Shown one piece after another: positions 8,184 through 17,929 of a DNA stretch of 64,000 bases. This stretch comes from Inediibacterium massiliense. GTDB taxonomy: Bacteria > Bacillota > Clostridia > Peptostreptococcales > Thermotaleaceae. Both the position numbers and the translations under genes were made by a program. Within the stretch, counting starts at the first letter, position 1. Each line of letters begins with the position of its first letter. The stretch is from the NCBI RefSeq assembly GCF_001282725.1, contig NZ_LN876587.1, forward strand, positions 20,108-84,107, given 5' to 3'. Below the pieces are notes generated by a model. That model worked only from the letters and a program-made list of their open reading frames with translations. It ran no database searches and was not told the origin of the DNA.

Positions 8184-9404
8184 ATGCAGGATACACCAAG
8201 AAGCAACAGACTACACATTTCATTATTTGGAAAAAGAAATGTAGGAAAATCAAGTCTTATCAATAGTTTAACCAATCAAGATATAGCACTTGTATCCAAT
8301 GTAGCAGGAACAACCACAGATCCTGTTTATAAGTCTATGGAGATACTCCCTATAGGTCCTGTAGTATTAATAGATACAGCGGGAATAGATGATATTGGAA
8401 ACCTAGGGAAATTAAGAATACAAAAAACTCATGAGGTTCTTAATAAAACAGAGCTTGCTTTACTTATTTTTACAAAAGAAATAACTTCCTTTGAAAAAGA
8501 TATGCTTCAAAGAATGAAAGAAAAAAATATTCCGTTGATAGGAGTCATGAATAAAATAGATGAAAAAGATGTAGAAGAATCTATTTTAATAGAATGGGAA
8601 AAAGTATATGATATTCCCTTTGTAAAGGTAAGTGCAAAGACAAAATATGGAATAGAAAATTTAAAAGAAACCATTATAAAAGTAGCAGATATCAAAAAAC
8701 ATGAAAAAGTAATTGTAGGAGATTTAATAGATGAAGGAGATTTTGTAGTATTGGTAACTCCTATAGATAAAGCAGCACCAAAGGGAAGACTAATACTTCC
8801 TCAGCAGCAAACCATAAGAGATATTATTGATCATGGAGGTATTGCTATTGTTACAAGGGAGACGGAGCTTACAAAGACATTAAAAGATATTGGAAAAAAA
8901 CCTAAAATGGTCATTACGGATTCTCAAGCTTTTAAAAAAGTAGACGAATTGACTCCAATAGATATTCCTCTTACATCATTTTCTATTTTATTTGCAAGAT
9001 ACAAAGGGGATTTGGAAACTTTAGTACTTGGAGCAAATAAAATAAAAAATTTAAAAGAAGGAAGTAACGTTTTAATTTGTGAAGGATGTACTCATCATAG
9101 ACAAGAAGGAGATATAGGAAAAGATAAAATTCCAAAATGGATAGAAAATACAGCAGGAGCAAAATTAAATTTTGAATGGCTTAGTGGAACCTCTTATCCA
9201 GATGAAGAAAATATCAAAAAATATGATTTGATTGTTCATTGTGGAGGTTGTATGTTAAATCCTAAGGAAATGGAGTTTAGAATCAAAAAATCCAATGAAT
9301 ATCATATTCCTATTGTAAATTATGGAGTATTGATAGGATTGGCTACAGGAGTATTAAATCGTGCATTAGATTTATTTCCAAATATAAAAGAAAAATTTAA
9401 ATAG
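8184..9404 (+). CDS. hydF: [FeFe]-hydrogenase maturation GTPase HydF
   Basis: A 406-residue GTPase and scaffold on which the H-cluster precursor is assembled before transfer to the hydrogenase. The N-terminal GTPase has the P-loop GKRNVGKSS and the NKID motif. The C-terminal cluster-binding residues are visible as C-x-H (CTH) near residue 303, followed about 50 residues later by HCGGC. I start at 8184, after AAAGGAGG, rather than at an in-frame codon inside hydE. The gene directly abuts hydE and ends at a palindromic terminator. Confidence 0.96.
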   Translation: MQDTPRSNRLHISLFGKRNVGKSSLINSLTNQDIALVSNVAGTTTDPVYKSMEILPIGPVVLIDTAGIDDIGNLGKLRIQKTHEVLNKTELALLIFTKEITSFEKDMLQRMKEKNIPLIGVMNKIDEKDVEESILIEWEKVYDIPFVKVSAKTKYGIENLKETIIKVADIKKHEKVIVGDLIDEGDFVVLVTPIDKAAPKGRLILPQQQTIRDIIDHGGIAIVTRETELTKTLKDIGKKPKMVITDSQAFKKVDELTPIDIPLTSFSILFARYKGDLETLVLGANKIKNLKEGSNVLICEGCTHHRQEGDIGKDKIPKWIENTAGAKLNFEWLSGTSYPDEENIKKYDLIVHCGGCMLNPKEMEFRIKKSNEYHIPIVNYGVLIGLATGVLNRALDLFPNIKEKFK

Positions 9405-9424
9405 GCTGCATATGCAGCCTATTT
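9403..9424. terminator. Bidirectional terminator between hydF and peroxiredoxin
   Basis: AGGCTGCATATGCAGCCT is a perfect 18-bp palindrome overlapping the hydF stop codon. It has an A/T-rich stretch on both sides, so it could end transcription from hydF and from the convergent peroxiredoxin gene. Confidence 0.7.
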
Positions 9425-9425
9425 A

Positions 9426-9965
9426 TTATAATTGTGCATCTCCGGGATTCCAATCAAGAGGACATAATCCTCCAGATTGTAGCCCTTGTAATACTCTTAA
9501 TGTTTCGTCTGCACTTCTTCCTACATTTAAATCATGGATGACAGAGTATTTCAAAATGCCATTTGGATCAATAATAAATAATCCTCTTAAAGCAATACCA
9601 TCTTCTTCTATTAATATGCCATAATCTTTGGATACTTGATGTGTTTTATCAGAAGCTAATGGAAATTCAAGTTTTCCAAGTCCTCCTTTTTCCCCGGGAG
9701 TATGAATCCATGCTTTGTGAGAATGTTCACTATCTGTACTTACTCCTAAAATTTCAGCACCTAGCTTTTTAAAATCTTCTATTCTTTTATTAAAGCCAGT
9801 AATTTCTGTTGGACACACAAAAGTAAAATCTAGTGGATAAAAAAACATCACAAGCCATTTTCCTTTGTAGTCCTCTAATGAAACTTTTCCAAAATTTTCT
9901 CCTGCTCCATCTATTGTTTTCATTTCAAAATGGGGAGCAGCCTTTCCTATCATTCTTTCAGCCAT
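9426..9965 (-). CDS. 2-Cys peroxiredoxin (AhpC/Prx1 type)
   Basis: A 179-residue thiol peroxidase that reduces hydrogen peroxide and organic peroxides. The peroxidatic cysteine lies in DFTFVCPTEI near residue 50 and the resolving cysteine in GGLCPLDWNPGD near the C-terminus, so it is a typical 2-Cys enzyme of usual length. Two adjacent ATG codons are possible; the second (9965) has the better spacing to GGAGG. No reductase gene is adjacent. A Fur/PerR-like box lies about 100 bases upstream. It is convergent with hydF and may protect the oxygen-sensitive hydrogenase, which is inference from position. Confidence 0.93.
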   Translation of the reverse strand: MAERMIGKAAPHFEMKTIDGAGENFGKVSLEDYKGKWLVMFFYPLDFTFVCPTEITGFNKRIEDFKKLGAEILGVSTDSEHSHKAWIHTPGEKGGLGKLEFPLASDKTHQVSKDYGILIEEDGIALRGLFIIDPNGILKYSVIHDLNVGRSADETLRVLQGLQSGGLCPLDWNPGDAQL

Positions 9966-10064
9966 CATATACCCTCCTTATTTCTTTTCAATATATTGAA
10001 TGTATTTCATTTAGACTAAGCCTATTTTAGATATTCCCTAAAATAAATTTTCTAAACAGAAAAA

Positions 10065-10079
10065 TGAGAATTATTATCA
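10065..10079. promoter_or_regulatory. Fur/PerR-like operator upstream of peroxiredoxin
   Basis: TGAGAATTATTATCA matches the 7-1-7 Fur-family consensus TGATAATNATTATCA at 14 of 15 positions counting the free centre. It lies between the peroxiredoxin and the HD-GYP gene, both on the minus strand. A second inverted repeat, TATTTTAG...CTAAAATA (10,023-10,045), is closer to the peroxiredoxin start. Confidence 0.6.
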
Positions 10080-10100
10080 AAATAAAGAGGATCAAAAATC

Positions 10101-10652
10101 TTATGGTTTTATTATTTTTATGAATTGATCTGCAATAGTGGTGTCAAACTGAGTACCTCTATTTTTAAAAATTTCGTTTAATGCTTGTGGAATACTTATT
10201 TGCTTTTTATAAACTCTTGGTGATATCATAGCATCAAAAGAATCGGCTACAGCTATAATTCTAGATAAAAAAGGAATATGATTTCCAATTAATCCATATG
10301 GATACCCTTGTCCATCGTATCTCTCATGGTGATACAAAATAATATGAGATATATCATTAAATATATTGACTTCAGATAAATATTCCATGCCTATTTCACA
10401 GTGTGTTTTTATAATTTCATATTCGTTTTTTGTTAATGAATTTGGTTTATTTAATATTTCCTGTGGAATGCCGATTTTACCTATATCATGTAAAAGGGAT
10501 GCAATCAATAAGTCTTTCATATCTTTTTGAGAAAGATCAAATGAATGACCTATTTTCATGGATAATTTAGAAACTCTAATACAATGATTTAATGTATCTA
10601 TAGACTTTAAAGCGATCCTATGTAAAAAAAAATCAACATATTTAAAAAACAA
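10101..10652 (-). CDS. HD-GYP domain protein (putative c-di-GMP phosphodiesterase)
   Basis: A 183-residue stand-alone HD-GYP domain. The HD motif HDIGKIGIP (near residue 55) and the GYP region HHERYDGQGYP (near 109) are intact, so hydrolysis of cyclic di-GMP is likely. No sensor or receiver domain precedes it. The start is uncertain. TTG at 10,652 is the first standard start codon in frame. The only good ribosome binding site (GGAGG on the minus strand, 10,694-10,698) is placed for an in-frame ATC at 10,683-10,685. A mutated or rare start is therefore possible. Confidence 0.8.
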   Translation of the reverse strand: MFFKYVDFFLHRIALKSIDTLNHCIRVSKLSMKIGHSFDLSQKDMKDLLIASLLHDIGKIGIPQEILNKPNSLTKNEYEIIKTHCEIGMEYLSEVNIFNDISHIILYHHERYDGQGYPYGLIGNHIPFLSRIIAVADSFDAMISPRVYKKQISIPQALNEIFKNRGTQFDTTIADQFIKIIKP

Positions 10653-10789
10653 TAGATCTTTTGTGTTGTGTTCATATTTTTTGATTGTAAATACCTCCTT
10701 GAAATATATATTCTACTTTATTTTCCATATATCTATGAGTTTTTACATATTTTACTATAATTATAGCTGTTGGAATCTCCTTTTCAAGA

Positions 10790-10854
10790 TGTAGACATAA
10801 AATGTCTACAAACCGTCATTGACTGATTATGTCATAGGTGTTTCGTTGAAACAC
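10790..10854. promoter_or_regulatory. Operator-like inverted repeats upstream of the HTH gene
   Basis: Two perfect inverted repeats lie in the 270-bp gap between divergent genes: TGTAGACA...TGTCTACA (10,790-10,810) and GTGTTTC-GTT-GAAACAC (10,838-10,854). The second overlaps TGAAAC-AC-GTTTCA. They are candidates for binding sites of the adjacent HTH protein or for the promoter region; this is inference. Confidence 0.4.
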
Positions 10855-10924
10855 GTTTCATTATTACTTATAATGAGTAATGGAAAATATTATCAATCTA
10901 TAAAATACTATATAGAGGTGTATC

Positions 10925-12451
10925 ATGGCAAAATATACAAACTTCGGTATATGTCTCAATGAACTACTTAATATTACGAATATTAAGGTAAGGCAATTAG
11001 CTAATGCAATCAATGTAGATCCTTCTTTAATAAGTAAATGGAAAACAGGCCAAAGAAAAATAGTTACTCATTCTAATTATTTAAAAAATATTTCTAATTA
11101 TTTGTCTGAACATATTCATAATGAATATCAAAAAAATGACATTATACATATTGCAAACCAATTTAAATTTTATATGGATGTTGAGAATTTTAATGGTATG
11201 AATAATTATATATATGAGCTTTTGTTAGGGCTGTTACAAGATTACAAAAAAAATAATGTGATGAATTCTGATTTTCATGAAGCACAGGAAAAGAGTTTTT
11301 ATGATTTGAATTATATGAGTAATTTTGAATTGATAAAAGGTGAAGAGAACATCATTAATACAGGTATGGCTCTTTTAAAATCTATACCTGAAAAACCGTA
11401 TCATATAAAAGAACCTATTGTTATTACATTTTTTACTGAATTTAAATGTAACTCTTATCTTGAGAAGGTTTATTCTCAATGGAATGATGTTTTACTAGAA
11501 GTTCAAAAAAAAGGTTGGTCTATTTATAAAGTGGTCAATATAAATAATAATGCAGAAAGAAATAAGAAAATTATAAATGAACTCTTAAATAATATATTCT
11601 CTGAAAAATATAATTTATATTTTTGGAATAAATATGATATTGTACTTCAATATAGAGAAATTATGTTTATTCCTAATACGGGTACTTTGATCGTTTTTTT
11701 TAATAGAAAATCAAAAAAAATGGATAATGCTTTCTTAATTAAAGATATTCATGCATTAGAAGTTTTTCAAGATTATCTTTCTCTAAATAATAAATACTTA
11801 TCATCTTTAATTATAGATAAAGTCAAATTTACAAGCCCAAATATATTAGAAAATTTTACAGTTTATGAAAATTTAAATGGGAATAGATTTATTTATAATT
11901 GGTGCTTTCATTCTATATCTATTCCAGAGGAACTTTATGATAAAATTTTTTTATTATACAACAAAACCATAAAAGAAAAAGAGTTATCATTATTTATAGA
12001 AAAACAAAAAAATGTAAAAAAAGATTTTCATATACAGATTCAAAGCTATAAATTCATAGAGATATATTCTAAAGATTTTATCGAAAATTTAGTGAAAACT
12101 AGCAAAGAACCTGGCGCATATTTAAATTCTTATGATGTATACATACTTTTAAAAAATATAATATATATGCTTGAGAATTATGAGAATTACAATATAGCTT
12201 TAATAAATGATCAAGAAAAAAGCATTTTCGATGATTTTTCTTGGATGATTAAAGAGTCTAATGTTGTACTTATTCATAATTTTCATCAACCTATTGAAGA
12301 AAATGAAAAGGTTTGCATATCTATTACAGAGCCCACTATGGTTCATTATGTTACAAATTGTTTTAAGGAAATGTTAAATGAAATTGCTCCTTTTAATAAA
12401 GAAAAAAAAAATGTTATTTCATGGTTTAAAATTCAGATGAAATATTTATAA
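10925..12451 (+). CDS. HTH-domain protein of unknown function
   Basis: A 508-residue protein. Residues about 8-50 form a Cro/CI-like helix-turn-helix (NELLNITNIKVRQLANAI, then DPSLISKWKTGQRKI). The remaining 450 residues are rich in Asn, Lys, Ile and aromatic residues, without any family I recognise. The C-terminal region around CISITEPTMVHYV resembles the end of large orphan HTH regulators that are common in Clostridia. No transmembrane segment is seen. It stands alone, divergent from the HD-GYP gene and preceded by two inverted repeats. It is probably a regulator; its signal and targets are unknown. Confidence 0.6.
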   Translation: MAKYTNFGICLNELLNITNIKVRQLANAINVDPSLISKWKTGQRKIVTHSNYLKNISNYLSEHIHNEYQKNDIIHIANQFKFYMDVENFNGMNNYIYELLLGLLQDYKKNNVMNSDFHEAQEKSFYDLNYMSNFELIKGEENIINTGMALLKSIPEKPYHIKEPIVITFFTEFKCNSYLEKVYSQWNDVLLEVQKKGWSIYKVVNINNNAERNKKIINELLNNIFSEKYNLYFWNKYDIVLQYREIMFIPNTGTLIVFFNRKSKKMDNAFLIKDIHALEVFQDYLSLNNKYLSSLIIDKVKFTSPNILENFTVYENLNGNRFIYNWCFHSISIPEELYDKIFLLYNKTIKEKELSLFIEKQKNVKKDFHIQIQSYKFIEIYSKDFIENLVKTSKEPGAYLNSYDVYILLKNIIYMLENYENYNIALINDQEKSIFDDFSWMIKESNVVLIHNFHQPIEENEKVCISITEPTMVHYVTNCFKEMLNEIAPFNKEKKNVISWFKIQMKYL

Positions 12452-12624
12452 GAATGAAAAAATCATATGATTTCTTTTCTTTTAAATTCCCTCCTATGAA
12501 TAGATTTCCACATGAAAGAATTAAATTTTTTTTAAATCAATAAAATATATTTATGGATTGGTTGAAATAATCTATAAGCATATACTATAAGATTTTTTAA
12601 TAAATATTTATAGGAGGTGGGAAA

Positions 12625-13968
12625 ATGGAAAATAAAAAAAATAAAGGGATGACCTTTTTTTTATGTTTTTTGATATGTGCTTTTTTGATTTTTGGTCCTT
12701 TTTATTTTCTACAATATAAATTAAAAAGTAACTCTATTCAAAAAGAGGAGAATTTTAAAGGCGTGATTGAATTTTGGGATTATCCTCATCTAGATTGTGA
12801 AAATGGAACAAGATTTGGATGGATTTTAGAAAAAATAAGAGTTTTTGAAAAACAAAATCCAGGTGTCTATATTGATTTTAAGCCAATATACCCATTGAAT
12901 GGACCTATTGAAATAGAAACGAGTATAAAAACTAATTCTTCTCCTGATATTGCTCCTATAGGTTCAGATCAAAATGTAATCCATAAAAAAGTACTAGAGC
13001 CTTTAGATCAATATTTATCTCATGAAGAATGGGATGATTATAAGGAAGAGTCATTAAAGGCTGTGACAGCAAAAGGAAGAAAATGGGGAATCCCTTGGAT
13101 GATAGATATATATAAGATGTATATAAATGTAGATTTATTTCATGAAAAAAATATTGAAATTCCTAAAAATGGTGAATGGACGTACAAAGAATTTGTGGAT
13201 CATGTAAAACAGCTGACTTATGATCAAGATGGAGATAAAAAAATAGATACATATGGATTTTACTCTTTTGTAGGAGAAAATCATCCTTTATGGGGGATTT
13301 TATTAAGTGATGGAGCTACTATTTTTGAAAAAGATCAAAGCTATGGATTTGATGATGAAAAAGCTATAAGTGGATTAAAAAAATTAGTAGATTTAAAATA
13401 CATGTATAAAGTAACCCCAGATGATTTTGGGGAAAATTCAGAAAAGGATGCGTGGGATTTATTTTGTAAAGGGAAAGTAGCTGTATATCCTGCTGAAACT
13501 TCAAAGACGTCGTCTCTTAAGAAGCTTAAAAATGAAGGGGGATTTGAATTTGAAGTAGTGGGGTTTCCTATAGGAGAAGAAAAAGAATCTTTATCTATTT
13601 GTACTCCTATAGATGCATATGGCATTTTTAAACAAGAAGACCCTAAAAAGTTAGAGATGTGTGTAAAGTTTTTAAAATTTATTACAAAGGATGACTATCA
13701 AAGACAATTGTATCGGTTAGGAGTTTTTCCAGCAAAAAAATCTATAGGAGAGATCTATAAAAATGATCCTTATTTGTCAACAATAGAAAATGAGTTAGAA
13801 GATATAAAAATGATCCATACCCATCCTAAATGGAGAAGCATTGAAGAAATTTTACAAAGTCAGATTCGCCAAGCATTACTAGGTAAAAAGTCTTCTCAAG
13901 AGACTATAAAAGATTCAAAGGAAAAAATAAAGGATTATATGGAAAGTATAAGAAAAATCAATGACTAA
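12625..13968 (+). CDS. Extracellular solute-binding protein, family 1
   Basis: A 447-residue sugar-type ABC transporter binding protein. It has an N-terminal membrane segment (residues about 9-29, FFLCFLICAFLIFGPF) used as signal anchor; no clear lipobox cysteine follows. The mature part has typical family 1 features: FWDYPH opening strand, NSSPDIAPIGSD near residue 115 and PWMIDIYKMYINVDLF near 155. No permease or ATPase gene is next to it, so it is an orphan here and its ligand is unknown. The start follows GGAGGTGGGAAA. Confidence 0.8.
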   Translation: MENKKNKGMTFFLCFLICAFLIFGPFYFLQYKLKSNSIQKEENFKGVIEFWDYPHLDCENGTRFGWILEKIRVFEKQNPGVYIDFKPIYPLNGPIEIETSIKTNSSPDIAPIGSDQNVIHKKVLEPLDQYLSHEEWDDYKEESLKAVTAKGRKWGIPWMIDIYKMYINVDLFHEKNIEIPKNGEWTYKEFVDHVKQLTYDQDGDKKIDTYGFYSFVGENHPLWGILLSDGATIFEKDQSYGFDDEKAISGLKKLVDLKYMYKVTPDDFGENSEKDAWDLFCKGKVAVYPAETSKTSSLKKLKNEGGFEFEVVGFPIGEEKESLSICTPIDAYGIFKQEDPKKLEMCVKFLKFITKDDYQRQLYRLGVFPAKKSIGEIYKNDPYLSTIENELEDIKMIHTHPKWRSIEEILQSQIRQALLGKKSSQETIKDSKEKIKDYMESIRKIND

Positions 13969-14041
13969 TGCCTTGTATTTCAAATGAGGAATAGGTATAC
14001 TGAAAAAGAATCTATGAAGGAGAAATGAAGGAGTGGAGAAA

Positions 14042-14956
14042 GTGAATATAGAAAATATTTATTATAAATTGATAGAAAAAATAAATCCAGAATCTATTTT
14101 AAAAAATGAACCTATGAGTAAACATACTTCTTTTAAAATAGGAGGACCAGTGGACCTAATGGTATTACCTAAAACGATAGAAGATATAAAAGAAACTATT
14201 CAAATTTGTAAAACAAATCATATAGATTATTATATTATAGGAAATGGGAGCAATATTTTAGTGCTAGATAAAGGAATAAGAGGAGTCGTGATTAAGATTG
14301 GAGATACCTTTAATGGGGTAGATATAAAAGAGAATGAAATCAAAGCAAAATCAGGAATACTTTTATCCTCTTTAGCTAGCATAGTTGTCAAAAATGGTTT
14401 AGAAGGATTTGAATTTGCAAGCGGAATACCTGGGACTTTAGGTGGAGCCATTGCTATGAATGCAGGAGCCTATGGAGGGGAAATGAAGGATGTAGTAAAA
14501 GCTGCTTTAGTGATGGATGAAGAAGGTAATATGATATATTTAAAAAAGGAAGAATTAGAGCTTGATTACAGAAATAGTATTATCCCTAAGAAAAAATATA
14601 TTGTATTAGAAGTGGAGATAGAGCTTCAAAAGGGAGACGAAGAAGAAATTAAAGCAAAAGTCAAAGACCTTACTCAAAAAAGAGTGACAAAGCAACCTTT
14701 ACAATTTCCTAGTGCAGGAAGCACATTTAAGAGACCTCAAGGTCATTTTGCAGGTAAATTAATAGAAGATGCAGGACTAAAAGGAGTAAGAATAGGAGGC
14801 GCACAAGTATCTCCTCTTCATGCAGGCTTTGTGGTAAATGTAGATCGTGCTTGTGCAGAAGATGTAATGAATATTATAAGTCTTGTGCAAAAAACAGTGT
14901 ATGATAAATTCTCTGTATTATTAGAACCAGAAATAAAAATAATTGGAGAAGAATAA
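14042..14956 (+). CDS. murB: UDP-N-acetylenolpyruvoylglucosamine reductase MurB
   Basis: A 304-residue FAD enzyme that makes UDP-MurNAc in peptidoglycan synthesis. Family motifs are present: HTSFKIGGP near residue 24, GNGSNILV near 66, GIPGTLGGAIAMNAGAYGG near 125, YRNSIIP and SAGSTFKRP near 223. It is the short type II MurB. GTG at 14,042 is preferred because GAAGGAG lies about 9 bases upstream; the GTG at 14,033 touches that site. It leads a run of cell-envelope and regulatory genes (PHP, rapZ, yvcK) on the same strand. Confidence 0.95.
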   Translation: MNIENIYYKLIEKINPESILKNEPMSKHTSFKIGGPVDLMVLPKTIEDIKETIQICKTNHIDYYIIGNGSNILVLDKGIRGVVIKIGDTFNGVDIKENEIKAKSGILLSSLASIVVKNGLEGFEFASGIPGTLGGAIAMNAGAYGGEMKDVVKAALVMDEEGNMIYLKKEELELDYRNSIIPKKKYIVLEVEIELQKGDEEEIKAKVKDLTQKRVTKQPLQFPSAGSTFKRPQGHFAGKLIEDAGLKGVRIGGAQVSPLHAGFVVNVDRACAEDVMNIISLVQKTVYDKFSVLLEPEIKIIGEE

Positions 14957-14977
14957 AAGAAATGGAAGTGAAAACAA

Positions 14978-15706
14978 ATGAAAATATTTGCAGATTATCA
15001 TACTCATACCATATATAGTCATGGAAAGGGTACCATTCAGGATAATGTGGATATAGCAATTCAAAAAGGTTTAAGAGAAATTGGAATTTCAGATCATGGA
15101 TTTAGACATCTTTTATATGGAGTCAAAAGAAAAAATCTTTCAAAGATGAGAGAAGAAATTGATGCAATCAACAAATCTACAGATAAAATAAAAGTAAAGC
15201 TTGGAATGGAACTCAATATTATGGGTTTAGATGGCAGACTAGATATAGATGATGAAAATTTAAAAAAATTAGATATTGTTCTTGCGGGATATCATTTTGG
15301 AGCATTACCCTATCATATTTCAGATTGTTTTAGAATTCATGGAAATAATTTTTTAGCAAGATATTTTCCAACGGTAGATAGAAAAGTTCGAGTGATCAAT
15401 ACAGATGCAGTAGTAGCTGCTATTTATAATAATAATATTGATATTCTTACACATCCAGGGGCAAAAGCCAATATAGATACAAAAGAGGTAGCGAAAGCTG
15501 CAAAAGAAAGAGGAACTGCTCTTGAAATCAATAGCAGCCATGGCTATTTAACAGTAGAATATATAAAGGTTGCTATGAAAGAAGGAGTTAAATTTGTTAT
15601 AAGTAGTGATGCCCATAGACCTGAGGATGTAGCAAATGTACAAAAAGGAATCCAAAGAGCCATACAGGCAGGTTTGAGTGTAGACCAAATTATAAATGCA
15701 GAGTAG
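14978..15706 (+). CDS. PHP-domain phosphatase/phosphoesterase (YcdX-like)
   Basis: A 242-residue PHP-domain metal-dependent phosphoesterase. The HTHT motif near residue 8 (DYHTHT), the GISDHG motif near 38, GMELNIMG near 75 and the C-terminal SSDAHRP motif supply the predicted metal ligands. Substrate unknown. It lies between murB and rapZ in a tight same-strand set, as in other Clostridia. Confidence 0.85.
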   Translation: MKIFADYHTHTIYSHGKGTIQDNVDIAIQKGLREIGISDHGFRHLLYGVKRKNLSKMREEIDAINKSTDKIKVKLGMELNIMGLDGRLDIDDENLKKLDIVLAGYHFGALPYHISDCFRIHGNNFLARYFPTVDRKVRVINTDAVVAAIYNNNIDILTHPGAKANIDTKEVAKAAKERGTALEINSSHGYLTVEYIKVAMKEGVKFVISSDAHRPEDVANVQKGIQRAIQAGLSVDQIINAE

Positions 15707-15717
15707 GGGGAGTCGCT

Positions 15718-16575
15718 ATGAAATTTGTAATCATTACAGGCTTATCTGGAGCAGGAAAAAGTCAAGCTATGAAAAGTATGGAAGATATGGGATTTTATTG
15801 TGTAGACAATCTTCCACCTGCTTTAATTCCTAAATTTACAGAGCTTTGCTTTCATGCACAAGGAGAAATTGAAAAAATTGCATTAGTCATTGATATTAGA
15901 GGTGGAAAATTTTTCAATGATCTTTTTGAAAGCTTAGATATTCTTAAAAATCAAGGATATAATTATGAAATATTATTTTTAGAAGCATCGGATCAAGTAC
16001 TGATCAAAAGATTTAAAGAGACAAAAAGGGTGCATCCTCTAAGTCCACAAGGTAGAATTATAGATGGAATTGGTAAAGAAAGAGAAAGACTTGCAAAGTT
16101 AAAGGAAAAAGCAAAATATATTGTAGATACGTCTAATCTTACTTCCTATCAACTCAAAGATGAAATTAAAAAAATGTATATAGAAGGAGTAAAGACGGAC
16201 AACCTTACTATATTTATTCAGTCTTTTGGATTTAAAAAGGGAATTTTATTAGATGCAGATTTAGTATTTGATGTAAGATTTTTACCAAATCCTCATTATA
16301 TAGAAACTTTGCGAGAGTTTACAGGAAATGATAAAGCTGTACGAGAATATGTAATGAAATGGCCAGAAAGTATCGCTTTTGTAGAAAAATTAAATGATAT
16401 GGTAGATTTTTTAATCCCTCTTTATATTAAAGAAGGAAAATCTCAATTGGTAATCGGGATTGGTTGTACAGGCGGAAAACATAGATCTGTGACGATTGCA
16501 AATATATTATATGAAACTCTAAAGGAAAAAGGACATAGAGTAATTATTAATCATAGAGATTCAGTATATTGTTAG
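15718..16575 (+). CDS. rapZ: RNase adapter / nucleotide-binding protein RapZ (YvcJ)
   Basis: A 285-residue RapZ/YvcJ family protein. The P-loop [12 protein letters not shown] is at residues 7-18, VIDIRGG lies near 59 and the C-terminal signature [10 protein letters not shown] is near 257. It binds nucleotides; in Bacillus it is YvcJ, in enteric bacteria an RNA-binding adapter for glucosamine-6-phosphate control. The order rapZ-yvcK-whiA-crh is the conserved Gram-positive arrangement. Full length. Confidence 0.96.
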   Translation: MKFVIITGLSGAGKSQAMKSMEDMGFYCVDNLPPALIPKFTELCFHAQGEIEKIALVIDIRGGKFFNDLFESLDILKNQGYNYEILFLEASDQVLIKRFKETKRVHPLSPQGRIIDGIGKERERLAKLKEKAKYIVDTSNLTSYQLKDEIKKMYIEGVKTDNLTIFIQSFGFKKGILLDADLVFDVRFLPNPHYIETLREFTGNDKAVREYVMKWPESIAFVEKLNDMVDFLIPLYIKEGKSQLVIGIGCTGGKHRSVTIANILYETLKEKGHRVIINHRDSVYC

Positions 16576-16589
16576 GGGAGTAGAGGGGG

Positions 16590-17921
16590 ATGAATTTATT
16601 TGACTGGCTTAAGCCGGGACTCAAAATCAAAAGGTGGATTTTTATAGGAATTATTGGGATTGCTTTTATGATTATTGGCACTTTTCCTCTCTTAGATCCT
16701 TTTTTAATAGAGAAAGGAATACTAAAATATTTTTTGTTTTTTATTATGGGGGGAGGAACTCTTTTAATTATTGCTGTAAAGAGAGGATTTTTATCTATAT
16801 TAAAAATACTTGATTTTCCAAGTTTATCCAAACAACAAAAAATTGATGAAAAGTTGTATGAAAAAAGGATTTTAAATAAAGGGCCTAGAGTTGTAGTAAT
16901 TGGTGGAGGAACAGGACTTTCAGTACTTTTAAGGGGACTTAAAAAATATACTTCTAACATAACAGCAATCGTTACAGTAGCAGATGATGGAGGAGGCTCA
17001 GGAGTTTTAAGAGAAGATTTAGGAATGCTTCCTCCAGGAGATATTAGAAACTGTATTTTGGCTTTGGCTAATACAGAGCCTATTATGGAAAAGCTTTTAC
17101 AATATCGTTTTTCAGAAGGACAATTAAAAGGCCAAAGCTTTGGGAATCTTTTGATTGCAGCTATGAACGGTATATCAGATGGTTTTGAAGAAGCTATCAA
17201 AAAAATAAATGATGTATTGGCAGTTACAGGAAAGGTATTACCTGTAACTACAGAGAATATTACTTTATATGCAAAACTTAAAAATGGAAAAGTTATTAAG
17301 GGAGAATCACAGATTCCATTGAAGGCAAAAGAATTTGAAAGTCCTGTTGAAAAAGTTTTTATCAAACCATCTAATGTAGCAGCACTAAAGGATGCGGTAG
17401 AGGAAATTCTTTATGCAGATGTGATTGTTTTAGGGCCAGGAAGTTTATATACAAGTATTATTCCGAATTTACTAGTGGAAGATATAAAAAAAGCAATGAA
17501 AGAATCATCTGCAATGAAAGTTTATATTAGTAATGTAATGACTCAACCAGGAGAAACAGATGGATATAGTGTTGCAAAACATATAGAGGCTATTTTAGAA
17601 CATTTAAAATTAGACAAAATTGATTATGTATTTGCAAATAATAAAGAAATACCTAAAGAAACTTTGAAAAAGTATATTTTAGATGGAGCCATGCCTATAA
17701 AGCCTTCTAAAGAAGATTATGATTACCTTAAAAAAAATAATATACAAATGATAGAAGGATCTTTTGTAGACATTAGGAAAAGCTATATTCGACATGATGC
17801 GGATAAACTTTCTAAAAAGATTATTGAAATGGTGTTAAAAGAAAAATATACAATAGATAAAAAAAGAATTGTAGATTATTATTTATTAAAGGAAGATATG
17901 AAGAAAAAATATATGTTATAA
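16590..17921 (+). CDS. yvcK: Gluconeogenesis factor YvcK (CofD-like, membrane-anchored)
   Basis: A 443-residue YvcK/MgfK protein, needed in Bacillus for growth on gluconeogenic carbon sources and for cell shape. Two N-terminal membrane segments (residues about 16-62) precede the CofD-like domain with VIGGGTGLSVLLRGL near 109 and VADDGGGSGVLRE near 131. The anchored form is usual in Clostridia. It lies 14 bases after rapZ. Confidence 0.94.
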   Translation: MNLFDWLKPGLKIKRWIFIGIIGIAFMIIGTFPLLDPFLIEKGILKYFLFFIMGGGTLLIIAVKRGFLSILKILDFPSLSKQQKIDEKLYEKRILNKGPRVVVIGGGTGLSVLLRGLKKYTSNITAIVTVADDGGGSGVLREDLGMLPPGDIRNCILALANTEPIMEKLLQYRFSEGQLKGQSFGNLLIAAMNGISDGFEEAIKKINDVLAVTGKVLPVTTENITLYAKLKNGKVIKGESQIPLKAKEFESPVEKVFIKPSNVAALKDAVEEILYADVIVLGPGSLYTSIIPNLLVEDIKKAMKESSAMKVYISNVMTQPGETDGYSVAKHIEAILEHLKLDKIDYVFANNKEIPKETLKKYILDGAMPIKPSKEDYDYLKKNNIQMIEGSFVDIRKSYIRHDADKLSKKIIEMVLKEKYTIDKKRIVDYYLLKEDMKKKYML

Positions 17922-17929
17922 TAATTTTT

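Noticed and set aside
16547-17365. Long open frame (272 codons) on the minus strand opposite yvcK
   Set aside because: It lies entirely over the conserved yvcK gene, has no ribosome binding site and encodes a low-complexity Pro/Ser/Ile-rich sequence, as expected for an antisense shadow.
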